Assembly (NCBI GenBank): GCA_029948255.1
Contig: JALIZF010001780.1
Span: 1 to 64,000, forward strand
DNA: 64,000 nt
Source: Telmatactis stephensoni
Taxonomy: Eukaryota; Cnidaria; Anthozoa; Actiniaria; Isophelliidae
Reading direction: 5' to 3'
Below the pieces are notes generated by a model, which worked only from the letters and a program-made list of their open reading frames with translations, ran no database searches and was not told where the DNA came from. Of the stretch, positions 30,880 through 43,100 are shown in pieces. The first letter of the stretch is position 1. Every line of letters begins with the position of its first letter. Made by a program: the position numbers and the translations under genes.

Positions 30880-33800
30880 ATGTCGACCCTAATAGGTAAG
30901 TTTATTTGCGAATTTTTCATTTATATAAAGCCTAAACTAAAATTTTACTCTCACACGATTGTTTTTCGACCCTTTCTTGTGTAGAAAGTGTCTTCATCAC
31001 TGCTCAGCAAGATAAGCTAAATTTTTTTTTCCATTGCTTTCAGTCTGCACTCTGTTTCTGCAGTTGTCGTTAAGAAAAAGCTGTTTCCTTTAGCCGAGTA
31101 CAATAAAGTAAAAAGGTTGGAAAATGCCAAGCTGATATCCAAAAAACTTGAGCAAGATGACTCATTAACAAAACTAAAAGAAGAAATATCACAAAAGGAT
31201 AAAGAGCTAGCTAAACTAAATGCTGAGCTGCATAGAAAAGATGAACAAATTAGGAGAAAAAAAAGGTTAGTTTTTAAATATGTGACTTTGTGTGACATTC
31301 TAATAGAGTGCATTCAGTAAAAGCCTGAAACTTTAGTAACACTATTTTGTACTATTTTATGCTAATTCTATTGTTTTCTATTGTTCAACTAGCACTATTT
31401 TGTACAATTTAGTAATAAGTGTTTCATGCTTTTATACTGAATGCACTCTAAGTTTAAACTAAACTTAAAATTGTAATATTTTTTGCACCTGTCCAGTTCA
31501 TTTTCAAAGCACTTTACGTAAAATGTTCTTTGGTTCCACAGAATATCGTCTCAATTGTTAAGAATTGTATTTAGATTTTGGTAAAACTATTGTCAAGCAA
31601 GTACTAAAATATATTATTTTTTTATAGCTCGACAATTTGCCACTGGATAATGGCCAAGCCAAAAAATTGAAGCGATGTACTATTACAAGTCACATATCGA
31701 AAAAGTCCAGTGAAAAGCTTGAGAAACTCAGCCGTAACCAGTCCTACCTAAGAAGGCAAAAGACTCTTAGAGTTTTGAGGCCACTTCACATAGGTACTGA
31801 TGGAAATGTCACAGAAAATGACATGTCACCTGTACTTGATGGAATGTGGACCACTCTTGTTAGTGCATCAGATCAAGATCAATTGAGAACTTATGTAAGG
31901 TCATCTGAGACTTGCATGAAGCATGTCATACCTAAGATTGTTTCAAAAGCTGTGAAAGATTATGAAAGTAGTCAATCAAACAAAATAAGAAGTGTCAGAG
32001 CACTGTATGACAAAGGTCTAATCTCAAGCCGGAAATACACTGAATTAAGAAATGGTGGCAATGGATCGCAAACTGGGAAGAGCAAGAAAAAACCAGTAGA
32101 GTTTATGCCTGGTTGTGCAATACCTAAGTATGTACCATACAAAGCTTTAATCAGTTACATTAGGAACATTGATATAGGTGAAACATTGGATCTTGAGGAT
32201 CTTGCTGTAAAGTATTCTCTTGAACCTGTTCCTGGTGTTTACAGACCACTTAAGTCATATTTACTTCATCTTGCTGACCACTATCTTTTACTGGAGTCCC
32301 ATGGTTCATACCTCCATTGGTTCAGAGGTGAAAAAGGTGTCTTCTACGTAGCCGTTGGTGCAGACGGAGCTCCCTTTGGCAGGGATGATACAGCAACTGG
32401 TAAGGGCTTCTTTGTGCATTTCACATTAGATGTTTGGATTGATACTAATTTATAAAAGTATTGTTATTTCCATTTGGCTGGATTTATTAGCATATTGCAG
32501 GAGGGAGACCATGTTTGTTTTTCAACTGTTTGTTTCTTTGTTATGAACTTTAAAAAGTCAAAATAATTAACCTCTGATTAAAAAATAAAAAACGTAATAC
32601 AAACAAAAGAAATGCTTTGAATCTAGATTCTTGCAGTGATTCTACACTGAGTTAGTTGGGCTGTAAAGTTTGAGTGATCAAAAAATTTTTGCAATTGAAA
32701 TTGTCTTCTCAGATACCTCTGCTTTTCTATTGGCACTTATTTTTTGCCAGTAGCCACCTTGAAAAAGCATGAGAGATTTAATGCATTTAATGCTAACCTA
32801 AACTTGTAAAATTGCCCTCTGCTTCTCATTAGAGTGCAAACAATGTATCTGTGAAAAAGCACTAATACTAAATTGTACAATTTTAAGCTAATTCTATTGT
32901 TTTTGTTTTTTTTGGGGGGGGGGTTACCTAAGCTAAGCACTATTTTGTAAAAAATGCAATCTATTGTGATGGCACTAAGATTATTTTTTGTTATGTTTTA
33001 GCATATTTGATAAGCTTTCTAAACATCCTAAAGAAAGTTCAGAGCTGTGATGAAAACCATCTCATTATGGGAGCCAATTGCCCAGAGGACCATCCTCTCA
33101 TGATCAAATACACTGAGTACTTGGTAGAAGAGATGGACCAGGTATCAAACAAACTATTGATCACACCTGACAACAACAAAGTTATGTTTAGAGTTAAACT
33201 GATCCCTGCAGACCAGAAATGGGTTGCAACCATGTCTGGAGAACTAAACAACGCTTCTATATATTTTTCATCATTTGCCAATGTCAACAAGGAAACAAAG
33301 GTAATTACTTATTGAAGATATACAGTCAATCCCATTAGTGTTGTTCAATCAAAAAAGAAGTTCACATGTTTACAAAACAATATTCATATTCCTCAAGCAA
33401 GACCATGAAATTGCTATCTCCTTCTTTGTCTGACCATTTAATAGAAAATTAGAATTACAATATTTGGTTTTATACAAAAACAGACCTCAAAATATTCACA
33501 TAGATGGGACATGTGAACTTCTAAATTTATAAACATCTTATTTCCTGTGTATCTTATTAGACGGTTGATGTGGAATACAGATGGATATTATTTCTACTTG
33601 CTCCAGTCTTACTCATGCGTTATTTTTTACAAGTTGGATCATTCTTGTACCCAGACCTTTTCATCTTCGTTGTCAAAGGCTGCGGTCCACCCTGTATTTT
33701 CAAGCCATCTGATTGGCTACTATAGGCTTTATTGAGTCTAAGTGCCTAACGAAAGAAAACAAAGGGTTTATTGGGTTTTTCAGAACCTACGGCAGGCATT

Positions 33801-36800
33801 CTGAGTGTAGGGTCTGGGTACATAAATGAAGTTGGATAATAAAAACTAACTAAAGGTCTCATCTGAGTTAACTTTGTTATTTCAATAATAGGAAACAATT
33901 GGTGGTTCAATAGGCAATTCTAAGAACTCCACATGGCAACCTTGGGATTACAAGTCTAGACTCACAGTAGCAGAGAAGGTTAAGAAGTTTAAGTCTAATC
34001 CTGATAAAAAAAGGAGTGATGTTACCAAGTACATTGCAGATCAAAAATCTAGGCAGGAGTTTGTACCCCCACTAGGTACCTATGTGGATTTGGTGAAAGC
34101 CAAACCCCTACACAATAACAACAATGCCTGGCAACATTGGTTTGGCCAAGTATTCACAATTGCAATGCAGTTGACCAATCAAGTCCAGCTGAAACGTGCT
34201 ACCACGTTGTCTGACTTATCCAGTAAAGCAGTGTTAATGTCTTTCTTGAGCTGCCTAAAGGTCACCCTCCAGTGTGGTCGCCTTTACAAGGCCATCGAAC
34301 GGTGGTTTGGTGAAAAACGAAAGAAAGGAATTGAGTTTTCTTATCGATTCACAGGACACGAAGCTAAGAAGTTTGCCCTAAAAGCAGCTTGCATTATCAA
34401 TCTGCTTTCTAACATACCATCTCTATCAAATAGCTTACAAGTGAAGTTACATGCACTTCTTTTCATCGCAGTTAAGTTGCGTGATTCAAGTTCACTGTAC
34501 ACACGTGTTGAAATAAGCAGTCAAGAAATACAGGAACTCAACAACTCCTGTCAACACTACTTTCACTATGAAATGAAAATCCATGAAAAACTTGTGAATT
34601 TTTTCATGGTTAATTCATGGGTTATTCCAGGGTTTTCCATTGTTATTTAATGGTTTTTCCATGGGATATTTTCATGGCATTACACCTTTAAAATGCCATG
34701 AAAAAACATTATAAAATCCATGAAAATCCCCTTAATCTTTAACAATTCATGGCCATGAAAATGCACACATAAAATTGTAAACCCATGAAATACCCATTAA
34801 AGTACCATGAATCGTTATGCTGGAATTCCATGGTTTTTTAATGGTGTTTGGAAAACCCATGAAATGTAAAATGTTACGTTTCATGGTGTTGTTTTCATGG
34901 GGTGGGCAAATTCATGGCCCATGGAAAAGCCATGATTGTCCTGTGAATTGTTAAAGATTAATGGGGCCATGAAAATTTTCATTACTTTTTCACAGTTTTT
35001 TCATGTGCCATGAAAATATCTGTTAATGGTATTTCCATGGGACAATATAAGGAATGCCAGATCATGAAATTCCCATGAAAAGTCAATGAATAGTAGTTAA
35101 CTTAGAAATGAAATTTATCATTAATAAAAATATAGATATACCATTAAAGTAGAAGAACTAGCACTTCCCAAAATGGATGAAGAATCCAAAGTCGGTTTTT
35201 TTCTTCAAATAATGAAACCATGAAATGACTATATTGAATGCTTTATTTTATTCTCCTCTGTCACTAAAAAATTGTCATTAATAAATACACATTTTTCAGG
35301 AAGTTTTTTTCACTGACTCTTGTGATGAACATTGTATAAGAAAAATATGCAACAAGTAAGAAAAATGTAAATTCTGATTTAGGAATTAAATATAATTATA
35401 AAAACTGTAACTTACATGACTATATAAATATATGCAAAATGATCTCAAGTTATAATTATCATGATATGTGATAATTAGTTGATTATTTATATTATTCCAT
35501 TTCATATTCATAAATTTGCAATTTCTTCTAAGTCAAAATTAGCTCAAGTGATGAATCAAACTTATTTTAAGAATTATTTTTCTAGTTTTCAGATCATTTA
35601 CTTGAGGCCTAGGGTGTATGTAAAACTTAACTTTAGCTTTAGCTACTTCTTACTTTGAAAAAGACATCTATCTGGAAATTAAATATAACAAATTAATTTT
35701 ATTGATTGGAAGTTCTCCCTAGATAGATATTGATATCAAAGACACTGAGTTTTTACCAAAAAGATCGTTTAATAGTTTGAATATTATGATCAGTTTGTGA
35801 TTAGAAATCAAGCATAAACTTCTCTAGAATAATCAGTTGTTGCTGAATAACGCTCTTACCTTTATGTAAAGAACTTCCTTTGAATGTATAGTCCATATAA
35901 AAATCCATTAGCGAGGTAAAAACGAAAAAGAACAAGAGAAATTCACAGCTATACGCTTCAACGAACCGTTATTGAAATTTTATACTTCGCGCCCACTCAA
36001 ACTACGCATGCGTTATATATCCGCTGTCTTTATAATTGCAGGCTCATAGCCAATCGTACTCAAACAGAAAACCAACAGTTCTCGTAGTTTTTACCGGGTT
36101 TTATCGTTAATCAGGATAAAAAATATTGGAAATTCACCCCAAAATGCTTCAAACAATACAACAAAGTGATAAAGATTTAGAGATTAAGTGGAATTGTTGT
36201 TGCTATCCGATTTGGAGTTGCATGGACATCGATTGATCATGAAGAGCAAGAGAATGGCGCGATATTCGAAGTTTTATCTCAAGCCTTCAAATGACCTTGA
36301 TGGTTACATGATTGCAGAAATGGAAGAAAGTGTTCACAAACATTCAGGCAGTAAGTTCATAAGTTTTAAATCAGAACTCTTTGAAGACGTCAAAAGTTAC
36401 GAACTCATAATGTTGCAGATTGCTACAAACAAACCAGTTCACTTAGTTTAAAATCACTGGAGAATTTCTGAAACTGTCTGCAATCTTCAGTAGTTTACCC
36501 AATATATTGTTGGTTATCAAGTAGCATATTACACTTTTATATATATGAACGTTATATTTTAGTCATTTTAGTGTTTAATACCAAATCAGATAGGTGATTT
36601 TTTTGGCCTCTTGTCTGATTTTCATATTAAATCAAAATCGATTGGAATACATCAAAGAATATTATTTTATAAGTTTCTCAACTTTGATTCATAGTTTTCT
36701 TTTGAAGCTGATGATTGAATTTTTCATCTTCAAGTATTTTCATGACCATGAATTTTGTAGTCAGTAAAATTCATGGTCATGAAACTCGACGTGAATTTCT

Positions 36801-37719
36801 AGTTTTATGGGTTTTTCATGGCTCATGAAATTGACAAACAGAGAGACACGCCACTTTCATGGGTCATGAAACTTTTCGATTTCATGTTTTACTGTATTTC
36901 ATGGCTCATGAAATTGATAAACAGAACAACACAACACTTTCATGGGTCATGAAACTTTTGAATTTCTAGTTTTATGGGATTTTCATGGGTCATGAAATTC
37001 ACAAACAGCCAATACACCACTTTCATGGGTCATGAAAATGTTCCTCCTGGTGGTTCATGGGATTTTCATGACTCATGAAATTCATGTATTGCAGCCAAAA
37101 GATTTTTCATGGGAAATTCATAGACCCATGAAATCTCAAATTGCTGTTTTCATGGCCACTGAAAATGAATTCATGGGGGTTTCACATAATTTTCATGAGA
37201 TTTTCATGAACATAGCAATTCATAGTGTTTGCTGCCATCCAGCTTCTCTTGGGAAAAGTAAGCCCAATGGTGTGGACAGTAGGATACGCTATCCCCTACC
37301 ACACAAAGCAGCTATATGACAAACTTGGTTACGGCCTTGGGCTAAATAGCATGCAAGGCCGAGAGGCGAAGCATCTGAGACTTGCAAGCTACTTGAATAA
37401 CACATGCAATGTGAGAAAGAATGTCAGATGGAAAATTGTTTTCCGTCATGAATTTGTATCACTTATGTGGCTCCCAGAAATGGATCCTTCCCATTCGACT
37501 ACCAAAGCAAATACTGTCTCTTATGTTCCACAGAAAGTTTCTGAAAAGGATCCTCTAACCTGCCACTGCAGTCTCCCCAAGTCTAAAGATGACGATGGCT
37601 GTACATTGTGTACAGATAATATCACAAGTATGATAATAGAGAGTGTAGCCCAAGGTAAAGTTTGCAAAGCATTAAGAGAATTTAGTAATTCCAAGAAAGT
37701 GGTCAGCAAGACGAAGTAA
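30880..37719 (+). CDS. Multi-exon DDE-like transposon protein, interrupted by a CACTA element
   Basis: Proposed exons: 30880-30895, 31064-31265, 31628-32399, 33002-33300 and 33892-37719, the last containing the CACTA insertion 34564-37227. Exons 3-5 join in phase; exon 2 to exon 3 does not, so a border or small exon is missing. Product: short N-terminus, coiled coil (KLKEEISQKDKELAKLN), basic region (GQAKKLKRC), then VAVGADGAPFGRDDTAT (first candidate acidic residue), GANCPEDHPL, MSGELNNASIYFSSFA, STWQPWDYKSR, FSYRFTGHEAKKF and GLGLNSMQGREAKH (third candidate E), with C-terminal CHCSLPK ... CTLC. I recall this layout from uncharacterised cnidarian proteins; the transposase role is inference. 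Codons on both sides of the CACTA element (HYF | AAIQLLLGK) are in frame once the element and one TTT are discounted. Confidence 0.6.
31306..31448. mobile_element. MITE with TA flanks, 143 bp
   Basis: Inverted ends GAGTGCATTCAGTA ... TACTGAATGCACTC, flanked by TA on both sides; inverted similarity continues inward (AAGC-TGAAAC). It lies in an intron of the DDE-like gene. The TA duplication suggests a Tc1/mariner-type helper. Confidence 0.75.
32831..32990. mobile_element. Diverged relative of the 31.3-kb MITE
   Basis: Shares GAGTGCAAAC, AAAGCACTAATACTAAATTG and GCTAATTCTATTGTTTT with 31306-31448 and has a G-rich run inserted. The ends are worn; boundaries are approximate. Confidence 0.5.
33645..33824. 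mobile_element. MITE-like element, about 180 bp
   Basis: Inverted ends TGTACCCAGACC ... GGTCTGGGTACA within intron 4 of the DDE-like gene. No clear target duplication. Confidence 0.5.
34564..37227. mobile_element. Non-autonomous CACTA (EnSpm-like) element, 2,664 bp
   Basis: Ends are CACTATGAA ... TTCATAGTG, flanked by TTT at 34561-34563 and 37228-37230: the CACTA terminus with a 3-bp duplication typical of EnSpm/CACTA. About 600 bp at the left and 550 bp at the right are packed with TTTCATGG/CCATGAAA words in both orientations, as expected for subterminal transposase-binding repeats. The AT-rich middle has no transposase; an 87-codon open frame at 36188 has no motif. It lies within an exon and removal leaves the host frame open. 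Confidence 0.85.
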
Positions 37720-37828
37720 ATATGACTTAGTGCTCTTTACGCACTTCTTTTATGACATTGATAGTCAACCAACCCCTCTGATTAACTCACTGAAAATCAG
37801 TATTTTCATTTGACTTTTGTATGTTTAG

Positions 37829-37903
37829 TGAAAAAACAAAAAACTACAAAAAAACAAAAAAAACAAAAAAAACAAAAAAAAACAAAAACAACAAAAAAAA
37901 ATT
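37829..37903. repeat. A-rich (CAAAAAA)n tract
   Basis: Low-complexity poly-A interspersed with single C, 110 bp after the stop of the DDE-like gene. Confidence 0.9.
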
Positions 37904-38179
37904 GTGTTCATGCAGCTAGTTCGGGGCACAAAGCATTTTTATTGTGCTCCCTATATTGCAGTATATAATAAAATCTATTAACCCTATGGTTTTTTTATCA
38001 AGCACCCTCCACTTGCTTTTAGCAATATTCATGTAATTAATTAATTATTTAATGATATATTTTTGTGGAAATAAAAATCCTTGTAAATCCTTGTAATGAC
38101 TTTTTCTTCTCTCCACATTTTGGCATCTCTTTGCATCTATTAGTACAAATTGCACTGAAAAATACAATCTATTTGTTTT

Positions 38180-38358
38180 ATACTATGAAAATCACTACAG
38201 TGGTAAATGTCCTTTTGAAACTTTGCCAGGGTTTCTGTACCACATGACCACAATTGGCCAATCGTTTCACTCCAAACTGGTCATGTGGTACAAAAAGACA
38301 CACCTCCAAGACAGAATTTTAAGGAAACAATTTACCACTACTGATTTCCACAGTATAG
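38180..38358. mobile_element. Foldback MITE, about 180 bp
   Basis: Long imperfect inverted repeat: TATACTATGAAAATC, CAGTGGTAAAT and GTACCACATGACCA on the left pair with TGGTCATGTGGTAC, ATTTACCACT and CAGTATAG on the right. No coding capacity. Confidence 0.65.
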
Positions 38359-38835
38359 TTTTCATGGAAAAACATATCAGAGTGCACGCGTAGGGTCGGA
38401 CCAATCAGAGGGTGTGTACGATTCAATGATGTAATCAGTGCATGTGTACTGTAACAACACATGGTTCTCAGCTAATCAGAGCGAGTGTGATAAACCAAAA
38501 CTTATAAAAAACCTTTTATTCCATGGCTCGAGTGACTCTGCTCAATTGTATAATATTTCTCACATCAAAAATACAAGCTCCATGTTAAGGTTACTCCCAC
38601 ATAATAGGGAGCAGATTGAGGGTTTTTTTATAAATCGCTCGTTTCGCGTCAAACTCGTTCCGATTTTTATGATTTCTACACACAGGAAAGATTAATCATT
38701 CGGAATTTCTATGGTGCATTCGAAATTTCAATCAAGGGCTGCGTTTGCTAACACGGGCCGATATTCTAACAGTGGTAAAAAACGTTTTGCCTTCTAGTTC
38801 GCGAAAAAATCTACGAATTTTTTTTAAACTTTAGA
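38359..38835. other. Intergenic, no gene recognised
   Basis: Open frame at 38438-38695 lacks motif or splice support. Confidence 0.4.
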
Positions 38836-38874
38836 TCATTACGACTTCAACACGATCTAATCCTGGACACTAAC
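38836..38874 (+). repeat. 39-bp inverted repeat, left
   Basis: Pairs with 53834-53872; one difference (CCTGG versus CATGG). Confidence 0.8.
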
Positions 38875-40173
38875 AACCGCACTCTGTGCGGTCTATTAGT
38901 ATGTATATATTCATCAAACACCATATATGGGAATAGAATAAAAAACTAAACTTGAAGATGCTAATCCAGCTTGTATAAACATGGCCTACATGTTAGTTTC
39001 CAAGTCATTGTCGTATCAGAAATATTTTGCATATGTTTCTATAAGTCTAATTATAAAGGCAGAGTTAGGTCAAGCCGTCATGCAACAAGTCCGTTAAGTT
39101 TGTTAACAAAATGTCCGATGTGTTTAATACAAAAATATAAGCTTGGCAGACCTAAAAGCTTACATGTATTATGTCACATTAACTAAGTTGACCAGCAATC
39201 ATTTTGACGGTGCTCGATGATCCACAAAAATATTCTCAAGTTTTTCTCCAATGAAAAACAATTTTTGCTGAATTTGAACTCATACGATTCTCAGCTGTTA
39301 TCATGTAAAAGTGATCCCGTAAATTTTCATTGAAGAATCAATTGAGAATGCTCCCGAAATATGCCAAAATTGTCCGCTGCCAAAAAACCCTTGGTAATTA
39401 CTAGCAAAATAAATATGCCCTGAGGGTCTCAGGCGGGCATGATCTAGAATACTGAGTAAATCATATTATAAAACTGGAATGATTGGTCAAAGTACGTCCC
39501 GTAAATCCACTACGAAATATTATCAAACTCTAATAATCTTTATAGCGGGAACGTTTTTAAGAAAGATTTTTTGACTAATAACTGTCTACACTAGAAATAA
39601 ATTAGACTCAGTACAGTCAGCTGAGTGAAATATAAAAGAGGTAAGAGCCGAAACTCTGCTTGCAGGTAAAAGTGAGATCAGTTAAAGTTCTCATGACAAA
39701 CAACGATAATTTATTAATTCTAAATGACTGTTTTATCCAAAGAAGCGGGCAGTTTCGGACTGTTTAGCGTTGAAATATGAACAAGTGTGCGATTACAATT
39801 GCATTTTTACAATTCAAATTACAATTCAATTCAAGACTAGTCGTCGGGTAAAACTTTCGGTGCCTTCGTCTTTTTATCAACAGAGCCTCATTACCAGGTA
39901 GTTCATTTCAAAGAATGTGGTGCAGCTGCACTAAAAATGCCGGCGGAAGTCAGTAGGTTGTTTAAGACACCGCCAAAACAAAATATGCTTTTATTCACAA
40001 AATATAAACCAGCACATTGAATATTCAACAAGTGGAAGTGCCGAAGAAGTGCCGACAATGGTGCCACAACTGAATAATTGCTTATCATAAACACTCAGAA
40101 ATAATTTCAAAAGTTATCATTAACAACCCGAATCCGCTCGATTAAACTTTTCACTTGTCTTCAACACAGTTAT
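38875..40173. other. Upstream region of the BRCT-HMG transposase gene
   Basis: No exon seen; should contain the promoter. Short open frames without motif. Confidence 0.4.
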
Positions 40174-43100
40174 ATGGAAAATCTTTCTCTTATTGGAAAT
40201 ACTAGAGATCTTGGTTGGCCGGTTTGTCATATTGATGTGTATGGACTTCACGAAAAACTGTATTTTCTTTCTTCTGATGCTTTTAGAGAGTTTGGATTTC
40301 AATCCCACGTGGCAAACCATGGTAATACTCGCATTAACAAATTTTTACAGGCAAATGGTAGGTAAACTTAGTTAGAAGCATGCTCTTTTCCATGAAACTA
40401 ATGATAGTTTTTGTAAAAGAAAATAATTTTGTTTCTGTTAAGGTCAAGCTGGCCATTTTATATTGATGAGTGTCGTGAAATTTTTTTTTTAGAAAATCAC
40501 AAGTTTTTTTCTGAAGCGCTATCAAATTACAGTTTACAATCCAACTGTGGAACATTGCCTGGGGCATTTTTCCTGATATTTTAGCCTTAAAACAAAAACG
40601 TTTTTGGCACACTTATAAAGATAAAAATCGGATAGATTGGGCAAGGATGTGATCATAAGGCTTGTCTCAACTAGAAACATGCAATCAATTAATTCGTATC
40701 CCATAGCTAAGTCAATTGATGTAGTTGCTGCTCACTCAAACTGCTTGAAATCTGTAAGAGAAAAACATACTAAATAGTTAAAACGATAAGTTAGTCAACA
40801 AAACTGAAGTATCGAATTAGATCTGGTGTTATTGATTTTTTTATATTAATATTTTATTCTATTAATGGCTACTACCGTGTTTCTATCATACGCTCGTATA
40901 CAGCGCTATATACACGCACGTTGTAGTAAATCCGTTCCATTAATTTTTCTATAGGAATTCAAAATGCCTTTGTCAACAAAGTAAGACAGTCAAATGGATA
41001 TATTCTTGCTACCGCGGCAGTTCTGCTGATGATGAAATACCATGTAAAAGGTCCTAACGATGGCCAGGAGAAAGACCGCCTTCAACGTCTGCAACAGTAT
41101 TGGTGTTCATCGCTTTTTATTCAGCTAAGCTCAGCAGAAAGTATCGATGAAACTGATGAACCAAGATACGGCATTCCCAAACAAAAAAGGTCTGCATTGT
41201 CAACTGCTCAGCTAAAGAGTAATCCAACAAGCCGTAGTAAAGCAATAGAGCGGCGCATCAAAGCTCAAAAACAAGCTTTTGTAGATGTTGCAACAGAGAT
41301 CCATCATGGTGGAAAGCGGGATGTCATTGAAGGTATTATCCAGTCCATTTCAACTGAGAGTGAAACTGATAGCACTAACGAAAAGTGGGATGGAGCATTC
41401 ACTGTCCAGGACATTGTCGATATAGCTAAAAAAGTGCACTTGAAAAGTAAAAAGAAGACTTTATATGATACTTTAACAACCGAAGATGCCGCTAAAGAGC
41501 ATTACATTAATGGAGCCGACTGTATTGATATGCAGGACAACTTTAAAATGACCGAGCTCTTCCGAAATCTTAGAAAACGATTGCCTGGTTTTTTTGCATC
41601 AGAAAGAGAGGTTGACTTGTTAAAGAATACTCTGAATAAAGAATTTGAAATTGTGATGGAACCAGAAACGACTAAAACGGGTATCAGAATCAATCCACAT
41701 CGCTTGACCGAATGCCTATGGTTTGTTTATCCTTGGCTTAGAGGTGGTAGTGTGCCCTCTGAGTGGTGGAGAATTTACGGCGACGGAAGGACATTTGGCG
41801 GGAAATCATCTGTACTTATTGCCTTAAGTAACATAAACAACGAATCACTTCTTAATGGGATAAGTTTCCAGAGCCCTAGTGACTGCTGGCCTGTCCATAT
41901 TTTTTATGGCAAAGATTCAAGAGTTAACCTGGAGCTGAATCTTGGTGAAAATGGCCAAGCTGGATATTTAAACAGATGGGCAGAGGAAATCAATGCCTCT
42001 GGCCACAATGTATATATGGCTGGCGACTCAATGTATCTCGATGCTGTTCTGGGTGGGGGGTTAGATCCCAAAAGCGAAGATTCGTTCAACATGTACAATT
42101 TCGAAACAATAGCAACCAAATCTACTGTTGGGGAGACAACTGGTTTAAGGTCAGAACTGAACAAAACAATAGAAAGAGAGCATCCTGAATCCTTGGTTCC
42201 AGTAATTGAAACAGACCATTTTGTGCCATGTGCAAATCACATGTTTGCACGTATCACAGAGAGACTGCTTTCACTAAGAATAATGTCGTGTCTCGATCTG
42301 GAGTCAAATCGTAATGCCCAAGATAAGGATGCAGCTTTGACGAATTTGCTTGCAAACATAAACTCTCGTGGCGTAAGAGATGGAAAATTTAACATTAAAT
42401 TTGATAAAGGCAAGCTGGAGCCAATCACCCTCAACGTTAGCCATTCTGAAGTTATTTCTGCGCCACCAGAAACATTTGAAGAGAGTTATGGTCACATTTT
42501 GGATAATGTTGCATCGAACAAGATATTCTCTGATAAGCTTCCACCTGCTCTGCAAAAAGGACTTCAGTGGCCAACAGATTCAATAACTGAAATAGAACTT
42601 GAGAAACGCATTTGGAAAATCCACTGGGAAATGCACCTATTATGCAGAAAAGATCCAGACCCGAGAAATACCCAATCCGATAAAGACAATTTCAGGTTTG
42701 GCCTGACGGAAGAGGAAATCAGTGAATACGTAAAACTGGCAGACCTCTTCCATGGCCTTATTCTTTTGCGGTATGGCTCAACAAGAATTACGCCTTATAT
42801 TGTGAAGAGAGTTGATATAGTACCCATTCTCCTCTCAAGACTATCCTTCCATTCTCTCTTTCGATGCAGTACTGAGGGAGGTGAGCATGCTCACTACCTT
42901 CACCAATGTCTATTCTATAACCACTCATCACGAGGCGGGGGATGGATGAAGGAAGAGCCAATCATGACAATTTTCAAATGGTCATATCGCCAGCTTCGAC
43001 TTCGAATTCTTAAGACCCCTAAGTAATCAAGTAGCATTCCAGCAATTTCTGGAAAAGAGATTCGTAGAGAAAGGGCAATTGTATGCTGACCAATGCCCTA

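Noticed and set aside
34564..37227. Satellite or centromere-like repeat block
   Set aside because: CATGAAA words are confined to both ends of a unit with CACTA termini and a 3-bp duplication, so a transposon explains it better.
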